A DNA stretch of 64,000 bases from Pomphorhynchus laevis (lineage: Eukaryota > Acanthocephala > Palaeacanthocephala > Echinorhynchida > Pomphorhynchidae): assembly GCA_012934845.2 (NCBI GenBank), contig WNNJ02002380.1, positions 62,001 through 126,000 of the forward strand. The letters run 5' to 3'. Below the pieces are notes generated by a model. That model was given only the letters and a program-made list of their open reading frames with translations, had not been told where the DNA came from and searched no databases. The stretch's first letter is position 1; each line of letters begins with the position of its first letter. Below, in pieces: positions 52,650-63,747 of this stretch. Position numbers and translations under genes: made by a program.

Positions 52650-54185
52650 ATTTCACATTTAGCCTCCTCGTTGTACAAAAAAGACGACAAAACTGACCTC
52701 AAGAAATTCGATCAAACATTGAAATTGAGAACACAGACATCAAAAAATGTCCGCTTGAATCGATTGCTACTTAGTCCATTGCACACGATATCTAGCCGTT
52801 CCTTTGGAGATTTCCCTCATTGTTGGTGAATTGAAAGAAATACGCAGGCCGACTTTATTGAGAGTGGGATCCATCCTTACAAAATGACAAAACTAGGATA
52901 GCGAATGGGTTATTGTATCTATCACTGCATTGTTCCAAATGAAGAGAAAGAAGTCACGATATAACGAAAATCAATTCCCGACATTCACAAGGGAAGCGCA
53001 CACACAATTAAAGTCATGTAGGTTAATTGTAGTTGGAGCATACCGGCAACATACAGTATCTATGAATTCATGGTAAAATATATGGAAGTAAAATTTCAAA
53101 GTAAAATTTTCGATTTTTTTAATGCTAGTTTTAAAATTGTTTTATTATTTACACAATTATTTAATTGTATAAAAAATAAAACAATTTTATAATTTGTATA
53201 TTTAATTTTTCAGATTTTTAATTTATTTTGCTTGCACATTACAAAACGCTTGAGAGTTCTTACAAAATGCTCAAGATTATACCGGCGCGTATAAAAAATT
53301 ACATATCAATATAATTGTATATTTAATTAAAAATATTCGAAATATTTTTTTATATGAATTGTGAACATACAACGTAAAAATAAATAAATTGAACAGATGA
53401 ATTGTTTAATTATACGCATATACATTTTAATTGCATTTCTGTAATTGTAATGTCTAATATTTTAAAACAAATGATTAAAGATTTTTCCAATTATGTCATT
53501 GGAGTGATTTATTCTCAAAACAAAGGGATGTTTAGAAGTACTTTGATTTTGCACTGCCTTCATTATTTAAATTATGATATCACATATAATGAACGACATT
53601 ACGTTTAACACTAAGTAATTTATTTATGTAATTTATAGTCGCGATCCGTAAGAGTTTCGAATGATTTTTGAAGATGCTACGATACCCCAGTTATGGACTC
53701 ATAAATCGTTTGTCTGGCCGAACTCATCAAAGAAATTTTATCTGAATTGTTAACTGTTTTCTCGTTTGTAGTTTCTTCATAATCATTTCGCTGATGTTCG
53801 TTGTAGTCTGGAATACCACCCGAGTTCGCCACACTCGAAGGACAAGCCCTCATTTAAAAGCGGTACATGCTCGCCATGTTGATTGCTTGGATACAAGAAT
53901 TCCAACTATGAAACCGCTATAGTCATAGTACATCTACTTATTGTCCTTGGCTACTTATTCGTCAAACAAATGTTTGCTTGTAGCAACTAACCTTCATATT
54001 TAAATTTGTTCCGACAGAACAAATCTATTATCAATTTGTTCCGACAGAATAAATCTGTTATCATCACTAATATTTAATTGTAATCAGTACTCTTCTCCAA
54101 TCAGTTAGGAGTCTGACGCTCGCTTAGTTTAAACCAATTTAACTAATTTATTTTGAAAATAAATTTATTAATTTTATTAAAAATC
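52650..54185. other. Region without a supported gene
   Basis: AT-rich; a frame at 53402-53608 (68 aa, MFNYTHIHFNCIS) has no recognised motif. AAATTTGTTCCGACAGAA is repeated at about 54002 and 54033. Confidence 0.45.
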
Positions 54186-54189
54186 TTAA

Positions 54190-54661
54190 ACATTAAATGA
54201 GCCAACTGAGTCTACGTATCCTAGATTACTTATCCACAGCATAATCGTGTCTAATTGCCGTGACGCTGTTATTAGAATAGAATACGGCTTTGGATAAATT
54301 AAATAAGTTAACTAAGTCTACGTATTTTATATTGCAAATTAAAAATTATGCAAAATTAAAGTTAAATAGTTAAATAATATAAAATTAATTAATAATAAAT
54401 AATTGTAATAAGATTTTATATAATTTAAATCAAGATGAATTATAAACTGAAATTAAAAATAAAAAATCAATTTTTATGAATTGACTAATCAATAACAGAT
54501 GTTGTATCAGAATAAGGATTAGAGGTCATCATGAAGAACTGCTATGTTAATAGATTTCGATCCATATTCCTCGACCCAACATAGCAGCGGGGCCAAATAC
54601 ATGCTAATGATGTATTTCCTCTGATAAAACTATCTAGTATCTTATTCTAATACAAAGTATA
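54190..54661 (-). repeat. Dispersed repeat R, copy 4, as 3' flank of the RT gene
   Basis: Begins just after the RT stop codon (minus sense) and runs to GAGTCTACGTAT-type ends at 54205 and 54310 (two nested ends). Contains the hairpin 54539-54587 with a perfect 10-bp outer stem. Because copies 5 and 6 also carry the RT's last codons, R is probably this element's 3' region. Confidence 0.7.
54539..54587 (-). other. Stem-loop in repeat R
   Basis: CTGCTATGTT (54539-54548) pairs perfectly with AACATAGCAG (54578-54587). Inside, minus sense ATGGAT-CGAA-ATCTAT forms a second 6-bp hairpin with a CGAA loop (one G-U). The copy at about 57495-57560 keeps the inner GG-CGAA-CC pattern but not the whole outer stem. 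Confidence 0.6.
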
Positions 54662-55195
54662 TTATTTATTATCCATCCATAAAAATTTGCCACTTAAGAG
54701 TTTAAATTTATTCTTTATATTATTGTGTTGATTTATATATTTTACTATTTTCTGCTTGATGTTATTTTTATAGTAACCTAGTTTAAAATATGTATCTATT
54801 AAATTATTTAAATGATTTTGAAGAAAGCCAATATCATTACATATTGTTGCAATTCTTAAAATTTCATTATTTAATGTATTATATTTTATATTATATGGTA
54901 TGCATGAATGCTCATGCAAAAATATGTTTCTTGTAAATTTAAATATGTCATCTTTACGATATAAATTAATAGTAGTTTTAGTTAATGTTAATTTAATGTT
55001 CATATCTAGATATACACCTTCTTTATCATTAATATTGGTTTTGTTAAGAATAAGGCTTTCTGGATAAATGTGTTCACTAATTGAATAAAAATTATTAGAA
55101 TTAAATACACATATATCATCAATGTATCGAAACATATATTTCATATATTTATATAGTTTAGATTTAGTTTTTTTAACAGTTATAAACAAATTCAT
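54662..55195 (-). CDS. Reverse transcriptase C-terminal part, possibly Penelope-like (177 aa)
   Basis: Minus frame MNLFITVKKTKSKLYKYMKYMFRYIDDICVFN carries the RT catalytic YIDD at residues 24-27 (after MFR). Then IYPESLILNKTNINDKEGVYLDMNIKL, LYRKDDIFKF, NIFLHEHSCIPYNIKYNTLNNEILRIATICND and LIDTYFKLGYYKNNIKQKIVKYI. Spacing of (F)RYxDD, YLDxxI, YRKxD, HxCxP and GY matches RTs that carry only a single-subunit palm such as Penelope-like elements, but the class is not certain. The N-terminal RT fingers are missing, so the element is truncated at 55200. Followed by repeat R. Confidence 0.6.
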   Translation of the reverse strand: MNLFITVKKTKSKLYKYMKYMFRYIDDICVFNSNNFYSISEHIYPESLILNKTNINDKEGVYLDMNIKLTLTKTTINLYRKDDIFKFTRNIFLHEHSCIPYNIKYNTLNNEILRIATICNDIGFLQNHLNNLIDTYFKLGYYKNNIKQKIVKYINQHNNIKNKFKLLSGKFLWMDNK

Positions 55196-55303
55196 ATTCT
55201 ATAATAATTGTATATAGTTTACAAGTCAACGTATTTTTTAACTTTGACCGGTCCGCGATGTCAAAAACGTTGGGGACCACCGTTATATTGTATGCATGAA
55301 TGC

Positions 55304-55534
55304 TCATGCAAAAATGTTTCTTGTAAATTTAAATATGTCATCTTTACGATATAAATTAATAGTAGTTTTAATTGATGTTAATTTAATGTTCATATCTAGA
55401 TATACACCTTCTTTATCATCAATATTAGTTTTATTAAAGATAAGACTATCTGAATAAATTTGTTCACCAATTGAATAAAAATCATTAGAATTAAATACAC
55501 ATATATCCTCAATATATCGAAACATATATTTCAT
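55304..55534 (-). pseudogene. Second partial copy of the YIDD reverse transcriptase
   Basis: Nearly the same text as 54910-55150: MKYMFRYIEDICVFNSNDF, then KTNIDDKEGVYLDMNIKLTS and LYRKDDIFKFTRNIF. The active site reads YIED rather than YIDD. It lies in the same direction about 350 bp upstream of the first copy, separated by a short unique segment (55200-55303). Confidence 0.75.
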
Positions 55535-55559
55535 ATATTTATATAATTTAGATTTATAT

Positions 55560-56072
55560 CCGAATAAAGGACTAATTAATTTTTCTTAATATTTTTATAA
55601 TTTTCTTTATTTAATAAGGAAAAATTTTTCTAGTCTCACTTTTGTTCGAGGATTTGAAAAATTAATGCTCAATTTCTGACAATTAACTTTCGTTCTGACT
55701 TGTAAATGTCTCAATATTTGATATTATCGATTGCCATTAAGCGATTTTTAGTGACTACAATTTCGATTTAGCTCAATTTATGGCGAATACTCTCCTCGTG
55801 TATGCGTCAAGCATTTAAACAGCATGCGTCATTTTGATAATGACGTCATTTTACAAATAATTTAGATTTCAACTGAAATCCAAATGAATGACTACATGAA
55901 TATTTTAAATAATATTTGTTCGCAAGAAAAATTTTATTTTAATAAAATACAATATTTAGGTATTCTTTTGTAATTTAAAAATATAAAAATCTTAAATCTT
56001 AAATTTTTGTATGTTGTTAATTTACCAGTTTATTTTGTATTTAGCAAATAGTAATGTCTTTAATGTTAGTTT
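55560..56072. other. AT-rich region upstream of the Ca2+-ATPase exons
   Basis: No coding motif. An out-of-frame ATG (56054) precedes the chosen start and reads to a stop at 56078-56080. Confidence 0.4.
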
Positions 56073-56536
56073 ATGTTTAATATTAGGAATTCGATATCAG
56101 CGGTCAATCCGTTTTCTTTAAAAAGGCGAACTTTCACTAATGTTGACAAGCCAAATGCTTACGGTGTTAGCAATAGTATCCTCAAGAGCTTAATCGAAAA
56201 ACGAGGGATAGATGCTACTCGAGCATTAAATTCAACTTTTGGAAGTGTTCATGAGTTGGTCAAGCGCCTTGAATCTGACGAACAATACGGTATACTTATT
56301 AAGACTTTGGATTTTTAGTTATTAAAATATTCTAGGCTTGTCGAGTGATCCAGAAGTAATTCAAAATCAGCAGGAGTTTTTTGGAAAAAACTACATACCA
56401 CCGATACCACCTCAATCTTTGTTAGCACTGTGTTTCGAGGCTATTAAGGATCCATTGTTACTTGTCCTTCTTGGATGTGCAGTTCTATCAATTGGCTTGT
56501 CATTCTATCATCCTCAAGGTGTCGCTACAACCACAG
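56073..56536 (+). CDS. Plasma-membrane Ca2+-ATPase (P-type IIB), N-terminal exons
   Basis: Two exons joined by a 46-bp intron (56290-56335; donor after TACG, GTATAC; acceptor TTCTAG). Joined frame: exon 1 72 codons and one base, exon 2 from 56336 giving GLSSDPEVIQNQQEFF, NYIPPIPPQSLLALCFEAIKDP, then first membrane segment LLLVLLGCAVLSIGLSFYHP, and a donor GTAATT at 56537. This order (helical ALRALM-like start YGVSNSILKSLIEKRG, GSVHELVKRL, GLSxDP, IPP, M1 with SIGLSFYHP) is diagnostic of PMCA pumps, which export Ca2+ with ATP. ATG 56073 is chosen, though TATTAG at 56081-56086 could be a splice acceptor instead. No later exon (phosphorylation site DKTGT, further membrane segments) is seen to 64000, so the gene is truncated or has an intron above 7.4 kb. 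Confidence 0.82.
56290..56335 (+). other. 46-bp spliceosomal intron
   Basis: GTATAC...TTCTAG, phase 1 (splits a Gly codon). Removing it restores the conserved PMCA frame YG-LSSDP. Very short introns are typical of compact invertebrate genomes. Confidence 0.8.
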
Positions 56537-56559
56537 GTAATTTTTATTTGAATCAATAA

Positions 56560-57375
56560 AAAGTTTGATAAGATTAAAATCGTTTCTAAATAATGGATTT
56601 CTCATGAAATTCCATTTTTAAATTTATTTAAGAAGTTAATTTCATTATTATTAATGAAATTAAATTAATAAATTTTATTGATGAAAAAAAAATTTTAAAT
56701 TCTCTAAATTATATACATAATATATTCTCTCTCTATATATATGGAATGAAAACCTGCATTATAATTTGAAAATAAAAGCGAAAACCTTATAGCAGTCAAG
56801 GCTATGAAACCTAAAATGTAATACCTAGCGCTGTGAAGGTAATCTATATGTCTACCTCGCAACTTTCAATGCAGCAATGTTGCTTTTCTGTTTTAAACTA
56901 CTAATTATTTTAATTTTTTAACATTGCTGTTTTTATTTTAAACTATTGCTATATTATTTTATATTTTTAACGTTTAGTATTAATATTATGTTTAGTCTAA
57001 TATTATGCACAGTAAACTTATGCTCAGTAAAATCGTAAAGCCGTGGTTCGATTAAAGATAATTTTCAAACATACGAACAAAACTTTCTACTATCACAAAA
57101 CAGAATACAACAAATAAACACATAAGAACAGCTCGATTAACATTTTTTTATTATATTTTATCATTTAACATTTTTTATTTGTTGTTCAAGTAGTCCAATT
57201 GCTTAAATTAAGCAATTCTTAAACTCTGCTACATATTTTGTATTATAAATAAATCCAAAAATTTAAATATATTAATCTTAAAACGACTTTATGAAGAAGT
57301 ATAAAATAACAACATATTATTAAAATATTAAATTCACAATTTATAAATCAACAAATTCAAATTTAAAATAAATTC
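56560..57375. other. AT-rich region without a gene
   Basis: No further PMCA exon or element motif is found. Confidence 0.5.
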
Positions 57376-57379
57376 AAAA

Positions 57380-57670
57380 TCTTAAGTGGAAATTTTTTAT
57401 GGATGGATAATAAATAATATACTTCGTATTAGAAATAATACTAGATAATCGAATTTTATAAATGTAAATACGTCATTAGCATGCATCTGGCCCCACTACT
57501 ATGATGGGTCGAGGAATAAGGGCCGAAACCTGATAACGTAGCAGTCCTCCTGATGACCTCTAATCCTTATTCTGCTAAATCGTATTAATTATTAATTATT
57601 TATCTTTATTTTTTATTTATATGTAGTATAAAATACGTAGACTCAATTATCTGTTTAGATTTATAAACTG
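57380..57670 (+). repeat. Dispersed repeat R, copy 5 (opposite orientation), with RT tail codons
   Basis: Starts with AAATTTTTTATGGATGGATAATAAATAATATACTT, the same last codons and stop (FLWMDNK in the 54.66-kb gene), then the hairpin region (57495-57560), GATGACCTCTAATCCTTATT, and AAATACGTAGACTCAATTAT at the end. So the same 3' segment moved on its own or the rest was lost. Confidence 0.75.
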
Positions 57671-58020
57671 ATTAATCCTTAATTACTATTAATTCAAATA
57701 AAGATTTGACGTCATTAAAAGGAACTGTTATAAGGTATTGAACAAGGTCGAACAGGGTATCGACCCTTGTTCCTCGATTTTTTATGATACCAAAATTTCG
57801 TGTATTTTAAGCGCATAAGTAACATATTTGATAGGAATTTTAAATTAAAATAAAACTATACGCAGCGATTTATATTTCATAAAAAAATAAAAAATATATT
57901 TCTTAGCGCATAATAAATTTATAATATAAATTCATTTATTTTTTATAATTATTGTAATAATAATTATTATAACTAACTGTCATATTTGCAGGCCCACAAG
58001 AATAAAATAAAAAATTTGAT
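57671..58020. other. AT-rich region without a gene
   Basis: Short GTCATTAAAAGGAACTGTTATAAGG stretch near 57711 is another scrap of repeat R. Nothing else recognised. Confidence 0.4.
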
Positions 58021-58900
58021 GATAAAAATGCTAATGAAATTGATAGATGATTGCTAAGAAGGTACATTGAGGAAAAGTGATAGATTCTGTTTGAAGATAC
58101 AGAATTACGTGGATAAAATGACTGTACTGGGTAACTTGTGCCATAGGCACGGCAATTAAGAAAGAACGTATGCTAAAAGATGTGCGGTAACGGACATCTT
58201 TTAAAGGAATCACTTTCTATGAAAGTGACATTTTAGTAGACATAAGCCAAGATGATTTATTTAATACAGAAAGGGTTGATTGTAAGATGTGATTTTTAAA
58301 GTGGTAAAGAGCCGCTAGTGAGAATTGCAATCGGAAACGTCGATTCAATTAAAAATGCAGAGGGCAGAAGAGAGGTGATCGAAATTCTGAAGGCGAAAAA
58401 TTGTACAGATAGTGGAATTAAACCTTTTTGGAATGAAGTTAAATGCTTCGTTAGCGAAATTATTAGAAGGTAGATAGATAAATATCGACGAGAAATAAAA
58501 AGGAAGGAAAATTGATAGTGAAGGCGAGATGTTTTTGTATAGATTGAATGTCACGAAGTATAAGAAAGGGCGAATAGAATTTACGCCGGCTTTTGGGAGA
58601 AATGTGAGATGCTTATTAAAAGAGACGCCTTATTAAAAGAAAAGTGAAATTTGCTTCACATTGAAGTTGAAAGTAGCGAAAAGACAAGCAAGATCGAAGC
58701 CAATAAATGGCGCAGGAAGAAGCCAAATACATGAAGAGGTTTGGGGCGGTAAGTATGTTATGAGGAAGGCAAATAATATTTGTGTACGTGCAATCTGTTA
58801 TTTGTGCATGTATTTTGCGCTCAAATAACTGAAAGATAGTCGACTGGGAAGAACGGGGTCTCACCCAAATACCTTTCGATTTATCTTTATTACTCGAATG
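58021..58900 (-). mobile_element. Old LINE-B-like copy, C-terminal domain
   Basis: Minus frames: 58554-58345 ends FIPKRFNSTICTIFRLQNFDHLSSALCIF, matching LINE-B LPLQRIINTAVRVLFRLRRFDHTSTYF; 58213-58031 has SFSIRSFLIAVPMAQVTQY, matching LRSFLVAASLAWNQLP. Upstream (58864-58616) is pyrimidine-rich RT remnant. Far more diverged than the 27-33 kb copies. No 3' hairpin seen. Confidence 0.65.
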
Positions 58901-60058
58901 GAATAATTATTAATTATTAATATCTACAATAATTATTAATATTAAAAATATAGAATAATGTTAAATATTGATAAGTAAAACATAAGTAAATTATCTAAAA
59001 CCTAATAAATACTTAATAACATTTAATACTTACAGTCGTGAAATGTCTTTTACTGACTTCTTTCAAAGCTTTTCTACGCACATATGCAGTATACTGTTGT
59101 ATTGTCCAATGATACGTTCCATGTGCTATTCAATTGTTCAGGGCGTTTAAACATCGAGAGGAATAGAAAAAGAAAATTATTGTTCACAAATTTTCGACTA
59201 TTGCAATAGTCCTTTTTCAAGTGTTATGTTATGATATGAAAAATATGATGTATTTATACAATAAAAACGGAAGAAACCAACGATGAAAACTATACCGATA
59301 TTGTAGTGTGCTATTAGTGATAGCCAAATTCCAATTGTCCTTATTACCATCCATCGTGTTAGAATAGCCATAAATGTGTTTACTTTCTCTAATCAGACGT
59401 ATAGAGAGGCTGTCTTCATTTCCCAAGACCTTAGAACTTAAAGATTAAGTTCGTGGTTATGATTAGGCCAATGATTGACTAATACTGATGAAGTATGACA
59501 CTTTTTTAAATTATATTTATGTTACTTAATTCTCGTTGTCAAGTCTTGTTTTTTTGCCCAAAATATTTTGCTGGACAATTCATTCATGGGATTTCATAAA
59601 TATACTGTTGAATATTGCGATGATCACATATATAAAATGAACTATTATTTTTTATACAATAATATATTAATTTATTTTATTAAAATATAGTAAAGTACAT
59701 ATTATTGACGCAGACCTGCCGTAAGGTACACGATATAGCTTAACCATACAGAAACTTCAAGTCATTTTATTTTATTTCTGAAACAAGAAAGAACGCAAAA
59801 TAAAGTAGAAAAATCTTACACATAAAATCATCACTATCTATTAAACAAGACAACATATGCTATTTTACGAATTGTGGTTGCTTTTCTCGAGAACGGCTTT
59901 GATAAAAAATTACAAAATGCAGATATTGGTGCCTTTAACGTCATGCTTACGTATTCTATTATTCTGTTTTGTAGTTTTGCTTTACCTCTTTTTTTGTGGT
60001 GTCAATAAATCAAAACTACAACGCATATACTTCCATTATGCTAAATGCATCACTTTGT
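58901..60058. other. AT-rich region without a supported gene
   Basis: Short frames (59229-59426 minus; 59857-60081 plus, with a hydrophobic PLTSCLRILLFCFVVLLYLF stretch) have no recognised family. Confidence 0.45.
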
Positions 60059-60450
60059 TAAGTATTTTGCCATCGTCTTAGTTCGATTCCTGTTGAAGAC
60101 ATTTTTCTCAAAAGATAAATGAAGTACCATTCTTTGAAATTGGGAAAATTATTTTGCAGTTTCAAAGAATACATGGCAAGTTCTAAATACTTCACTTTAA
60201 GTATTTTGCCATCGTATTAGTTCGATTCCTGTTGAAGACATTTTTCTCAAAAGATAAATTAAGCCCCATTCTTTGAAACTGGGAAAATTATTCTCCAGTT
60301 TGAAAGAATACATGGCAAGTTCTAAATACATCACTTTAAGTATTTTGCCATCGTCTTAGTTCGATTCCTGTTGAAGACATTTTTCTCAAAAGATAAATGA
60401 AGCCCTATTTGCTATTATTTTGCAGTTTCAAAGAATACATAGCAAGTTCT
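60059..60450. repeat. 139-bp tandem repeat, about 2.8 units, with internal hairpin
   Basis: TAAGTATTTTGCCATCGT starts units at 60059, 60198 and 60337 (period 139). Each full unit has ATTCTTTGAAA(C/T)TG ... CAGTTT(C/G)AAAGAAT arms of 14 bp around a loop of about 13 nt; unit 3 lacks the left arm. GTTCGATTCC in each unit resembles a pol III B box but no tRNA fold is made. Confidence 0.92.
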
Positions 60451-62340
60451 ATTGATATATTTGTGATAGCTTAGTTGAGTAAAAATAACTGGAATTAGAG
60501 TTATTTTAAGAAACTGCTAACTTTAAATAAAACTATTGCAAATATATATGTAATAGATTCAATTGAAGCTGATATATTGTTAGTCAAGCATTTTTGTAAA
60601 ATAACGAAATTTTACATATCAATGAAGTATGTAATTATATTATTATCTTTTAAAGTCATTTAATAATGCATTTTAATGACATTTTTAAAGCCATTTAATG
60701 AACAGAGTGTAATAACATTAATACATTTAATTAAAATTAATTCAGAGTAATAACAAAATATTATTAAATAATTTTACTATTATTAAATAATTTTAACAAA
60801 ATAAAATTATAGAACTTTATGGAAAGAATAAAATCAATGCCAAAAAAATGTTTTAATCGGTAGAGAACAATTTTTATCGAAACATCAAACTAGATTATTA
60901 ATTCTCACTGATATAAACTGTTTAATATTGCCATTAAATCAGCATGGAATTAATGATACGAAATAAATCTTCTGGAGGCTGTTTAGGGATATGGACATAC
61001 ATAATGTATTTTATAATATATATAAGTGTATATAATATCGGCAATAATTCCAGCGATAATATAGACAACATCAAGCATAGGAGTTGAACTAGATAATCTG
61101 TTACATAAAGCAGCACGTGAGTCGCACATAATCGTCAACTAATTTATTCGGATTGCGTTATCAACATTTAAAACAGTAATTATTGTTTCGATCAATTTGT
61201 GGGTAACATCTTTTGTAAAGTTGTATTGACAATAAATTGTTGTATTAAAAATTTAAGTAAATATAATATAAGTATATAACAGATAATATGTATGTTTTTA
61301 TTATAAACATATAATATATATGTGGCAGATTATCACAAGTTGAATTGATGTGATAATTAACTAGCAGAAAAATGCGATCTTATCGTCGTTCTCCCGCGTC
61401 TAGCTTAAATGATATCAATGTATTTCACGCAGAATGGTCTCACTCTCTTTTGAGATTCATGATTTAAGTTAGCCGATATTCAGGAGACCTGCGCTGGCAT
61501 TTGCCAGTGCTTTTGCTAATGATCCTATTTAAAGCAGTAGTGCTGATTTAGCACTCAATGTGAAATTACCAAAAATCTTTCTGGTACTTCATACACATGA
61601 CTCGTGTGCCGTCTGCCAGTCCTTCTCTGAATCCGGCAGTGGGAGGGATCCGGAACTGATTAGTCATTGTGATGACGAAACGGTACTTGCTACTGTTATC
61701 GTCGTTCTTCCGCGTCTGGCTAGAAATGGTATCAACTTTAGCAAGGGAATCACGAATGCAAATGTGCCTGGGTAAAGGTAAATAACCATTAGGACAAGAG
61801 AGTGCCTTCGTCACTGAATTACTTTTGTCGCATGAGCATCGCTTAGAAGCATGTTCTGTAAATAAGTTCATAAGATAGGACTTTAAATAATGAACTCTTA
61901 TGAAAACAGTATTTGCTGTTTGAGTCGAAAACGTTCGAATCATTTTTCGGATCTTTTCCGTTATACTGACTTTGTCGTAGCAAAATAAGAATGTGCTAAA
62001 ATAGCGGAATTGTAAGTACTCTTTCAACTGACAAAATTATTTTTGGGAGAAACAAGCACAAATTTAAATATTTATATTAAAAAATAAATAAATATTTAAT
62101 TTTTTAATATTTTAAGCGAATTGAAGTCGGAATGACTTTTAAATATATTTGTATTATTTGCATGAATTTCCGGTGTAATTGCTATCATTGTAAAGTTTTC
62201 CAATAAATGCACGAAAAGTTATTCAACTTTCTTCATTTTTTCGAAAAAATGATTTGAATTTAAAAAAATCTCAAAAATCTCAAATATGAACATACAATTT
62301 GTATTGCAGTGCTGCAATCTGCATATTTATCATGATCTAC
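60451..62340. other. Region without a supported gene
   Basis: A block at 61380-61760 has two similar texts (TTATCGTCGTTCTCCCGCGTCT near 61381 and TTATCGTCGTTCTTCCGCGTCT near 61697), a diverged direct repeat. ORFs on both strands (61560-61775; 62027-61566) show no known motif. Confidence 0.4.
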
Positions 62341-62390
62341 AATCAAAAGCTTTGGTAATTTGAGATTTTCCACAGAAAGTTATTAAACAT

Positions 62391-62643
62391 TTAATTTCAA
62401 AAACAGTAATTTTTAAAATTCTTAGAAGATTTGATCGATCAAACGATTACTATGGGGAGGATAAGGATTTATCGGGCATTGTCGTTTGAATTTCATATAC
62501 ATCAAATTCATCTTCCTAACATTGTTTATCACATATATAATACAATCTTTAATTTCCCTTTGATACACCCCCTTCTCTCATGTGATATGGTATGTACGTG
62601 TAATCGATTTTTCTAACAAACTCTGTAGATGTTTAAAAGCTTT
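62391..62643 (+). repeat. Merlin left terminal inverted repeat
   Basis: Pairs with 63748-64000. The part 62342-62445 (CTTTGGTAATTTGAGATTTT...GATCGATCAA) recurs at 62661-62758 as a direct repeat inside the element. Confidence 0.88.
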
Positions 62644-62660
62644 GGATCTATAATCCAAAG

Positions 62661-62758
62661 CTTTGGTAATTTGAGATTTTCCACATAAAGTTATTGAGCA
62701 TTTAATTTCAAAAACAGTAATTTTTAAAATTCTTAGAAGATTTGATCGATCAATCGAT
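62661..62758 (+). repeat. Internal direct copy of Merlin terminus
   Basis: About 95% identical to 62342-62440. It overlaps the transposase stop codon (62750-62752 on minus), so the gene ends inside a terminus-like repeat. Confidence 0.85.
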
Positions 62759-63560
62759 CAATCTAACATTTTTAAGGAATTGGAAAATAGCATCAAAACT
62801 GTTGTCGTTTCGGTGCCTTCTACGCCAAATAAATTCCACAAGATATGAGCCTATCATGGATCGATGTGACCCCATCGTCGTCTATTCCCAGATTTTAGCT
62901 GGTTCCATGTCGACTCTATCTGTTGCGTGTGGATACCGTCTGAAGTCACAAATTCAACAGAATGATTGACAGTCCTGTGCTGAAAGCTATATCCATCCAA
63001 GCTTTGCACTCCACAATAACCTTTCCAAAGATCGGAATGGATTATTGAGCCTGGCAGAATGCATTGCTTAATACAAGCATTTAGTGTTTCGGCGTTTCGT
63101 TAATCCACTGCATAAAGAAAAACTTCGGAGGACTCTTTGCAGACGCCGCTAAACACCCATTGTTGCGGTAATACGCGTCCCCTATTGTATTTGCGGCGTG
63201 CAAATACAGTTTCGTCGATTTCAACGACCATATCCTTACCCCCTATTTTGGTAGGATTGCACAAAATCTCAGCCGCACAGGCCTCACGCATGTAATTATT
63301 ATAATCGACAGCTGTATTATGATCGATATCGAATTCCTCTTCACAGAATTGAACTGTCGACAATTGTTTCGACCAACAATATATAAATACGATTGTTTTG
63401 GATAGGGATAATCGTGCTCCTTCAAACCATGTCCCTTCACGAACGGATGCGAAACATTGCACTGCGATTTTTGGTATCGCCAGTATATATTGTCTCCTCG
63501 ATTACTTAGTTTCATCGAATGCTTGCGACGACATATTTTTTCTAAAATATCTTTAGAATA
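62750..63560 (-). pseudogene. Merlin (IS1016/ISXO2-like) transposase, broken
   Basis: Minus sense from about 63560: N-terminal zinc-ribbon-like CRRKHSMKLSNRG, WRYQKSQC; then frame change near 63460 to ASVREGTWFEGARLSL; IGGKDMVVEIDETVFARRKYNRGR (first Asp, VEIDE) and QQWVFSGVCKESSEVFLYAVD; stop TAA at 63100-63102; the frame continues with RNAETLNACIKQCILPGSIIHSDLWKGY (second Asp), QHRTVNHSVEFV, HTQQIESTWN (third acidic, IE-x-x-W); then a further frame break near 62860 and SYLVEFIWRRRHRNDNSFDAIFQFL to the stop at 62750. The catalytic triad is present, but two frame changes and one stop inactivate it. About 260 residues in all, near the usual length. Confidence 0.88.
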
Positions 63561-63747
63561 TATGTTATTAATATAACGTTTGACATACTTCTTGGAATAA
63601 GTTCACGAGTCTGCAAGAATTTTATCGCATCCATTTCCGTAGTAATATTACTGCGTAACCAGTTTAGGTTTATATTACCAGACATCTGCTAATATTTACT
63701 AATTTACAAAATACTATGTTCACAGAGATTATAACAAAGAGGTATTA

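Noticed and set aside
60059-60450. tRNA genes suggested by GTTCGATTCC in the tandem repeat
   Set aside because: No T-stem or acceptor pairing around it and no A box at the right distance.
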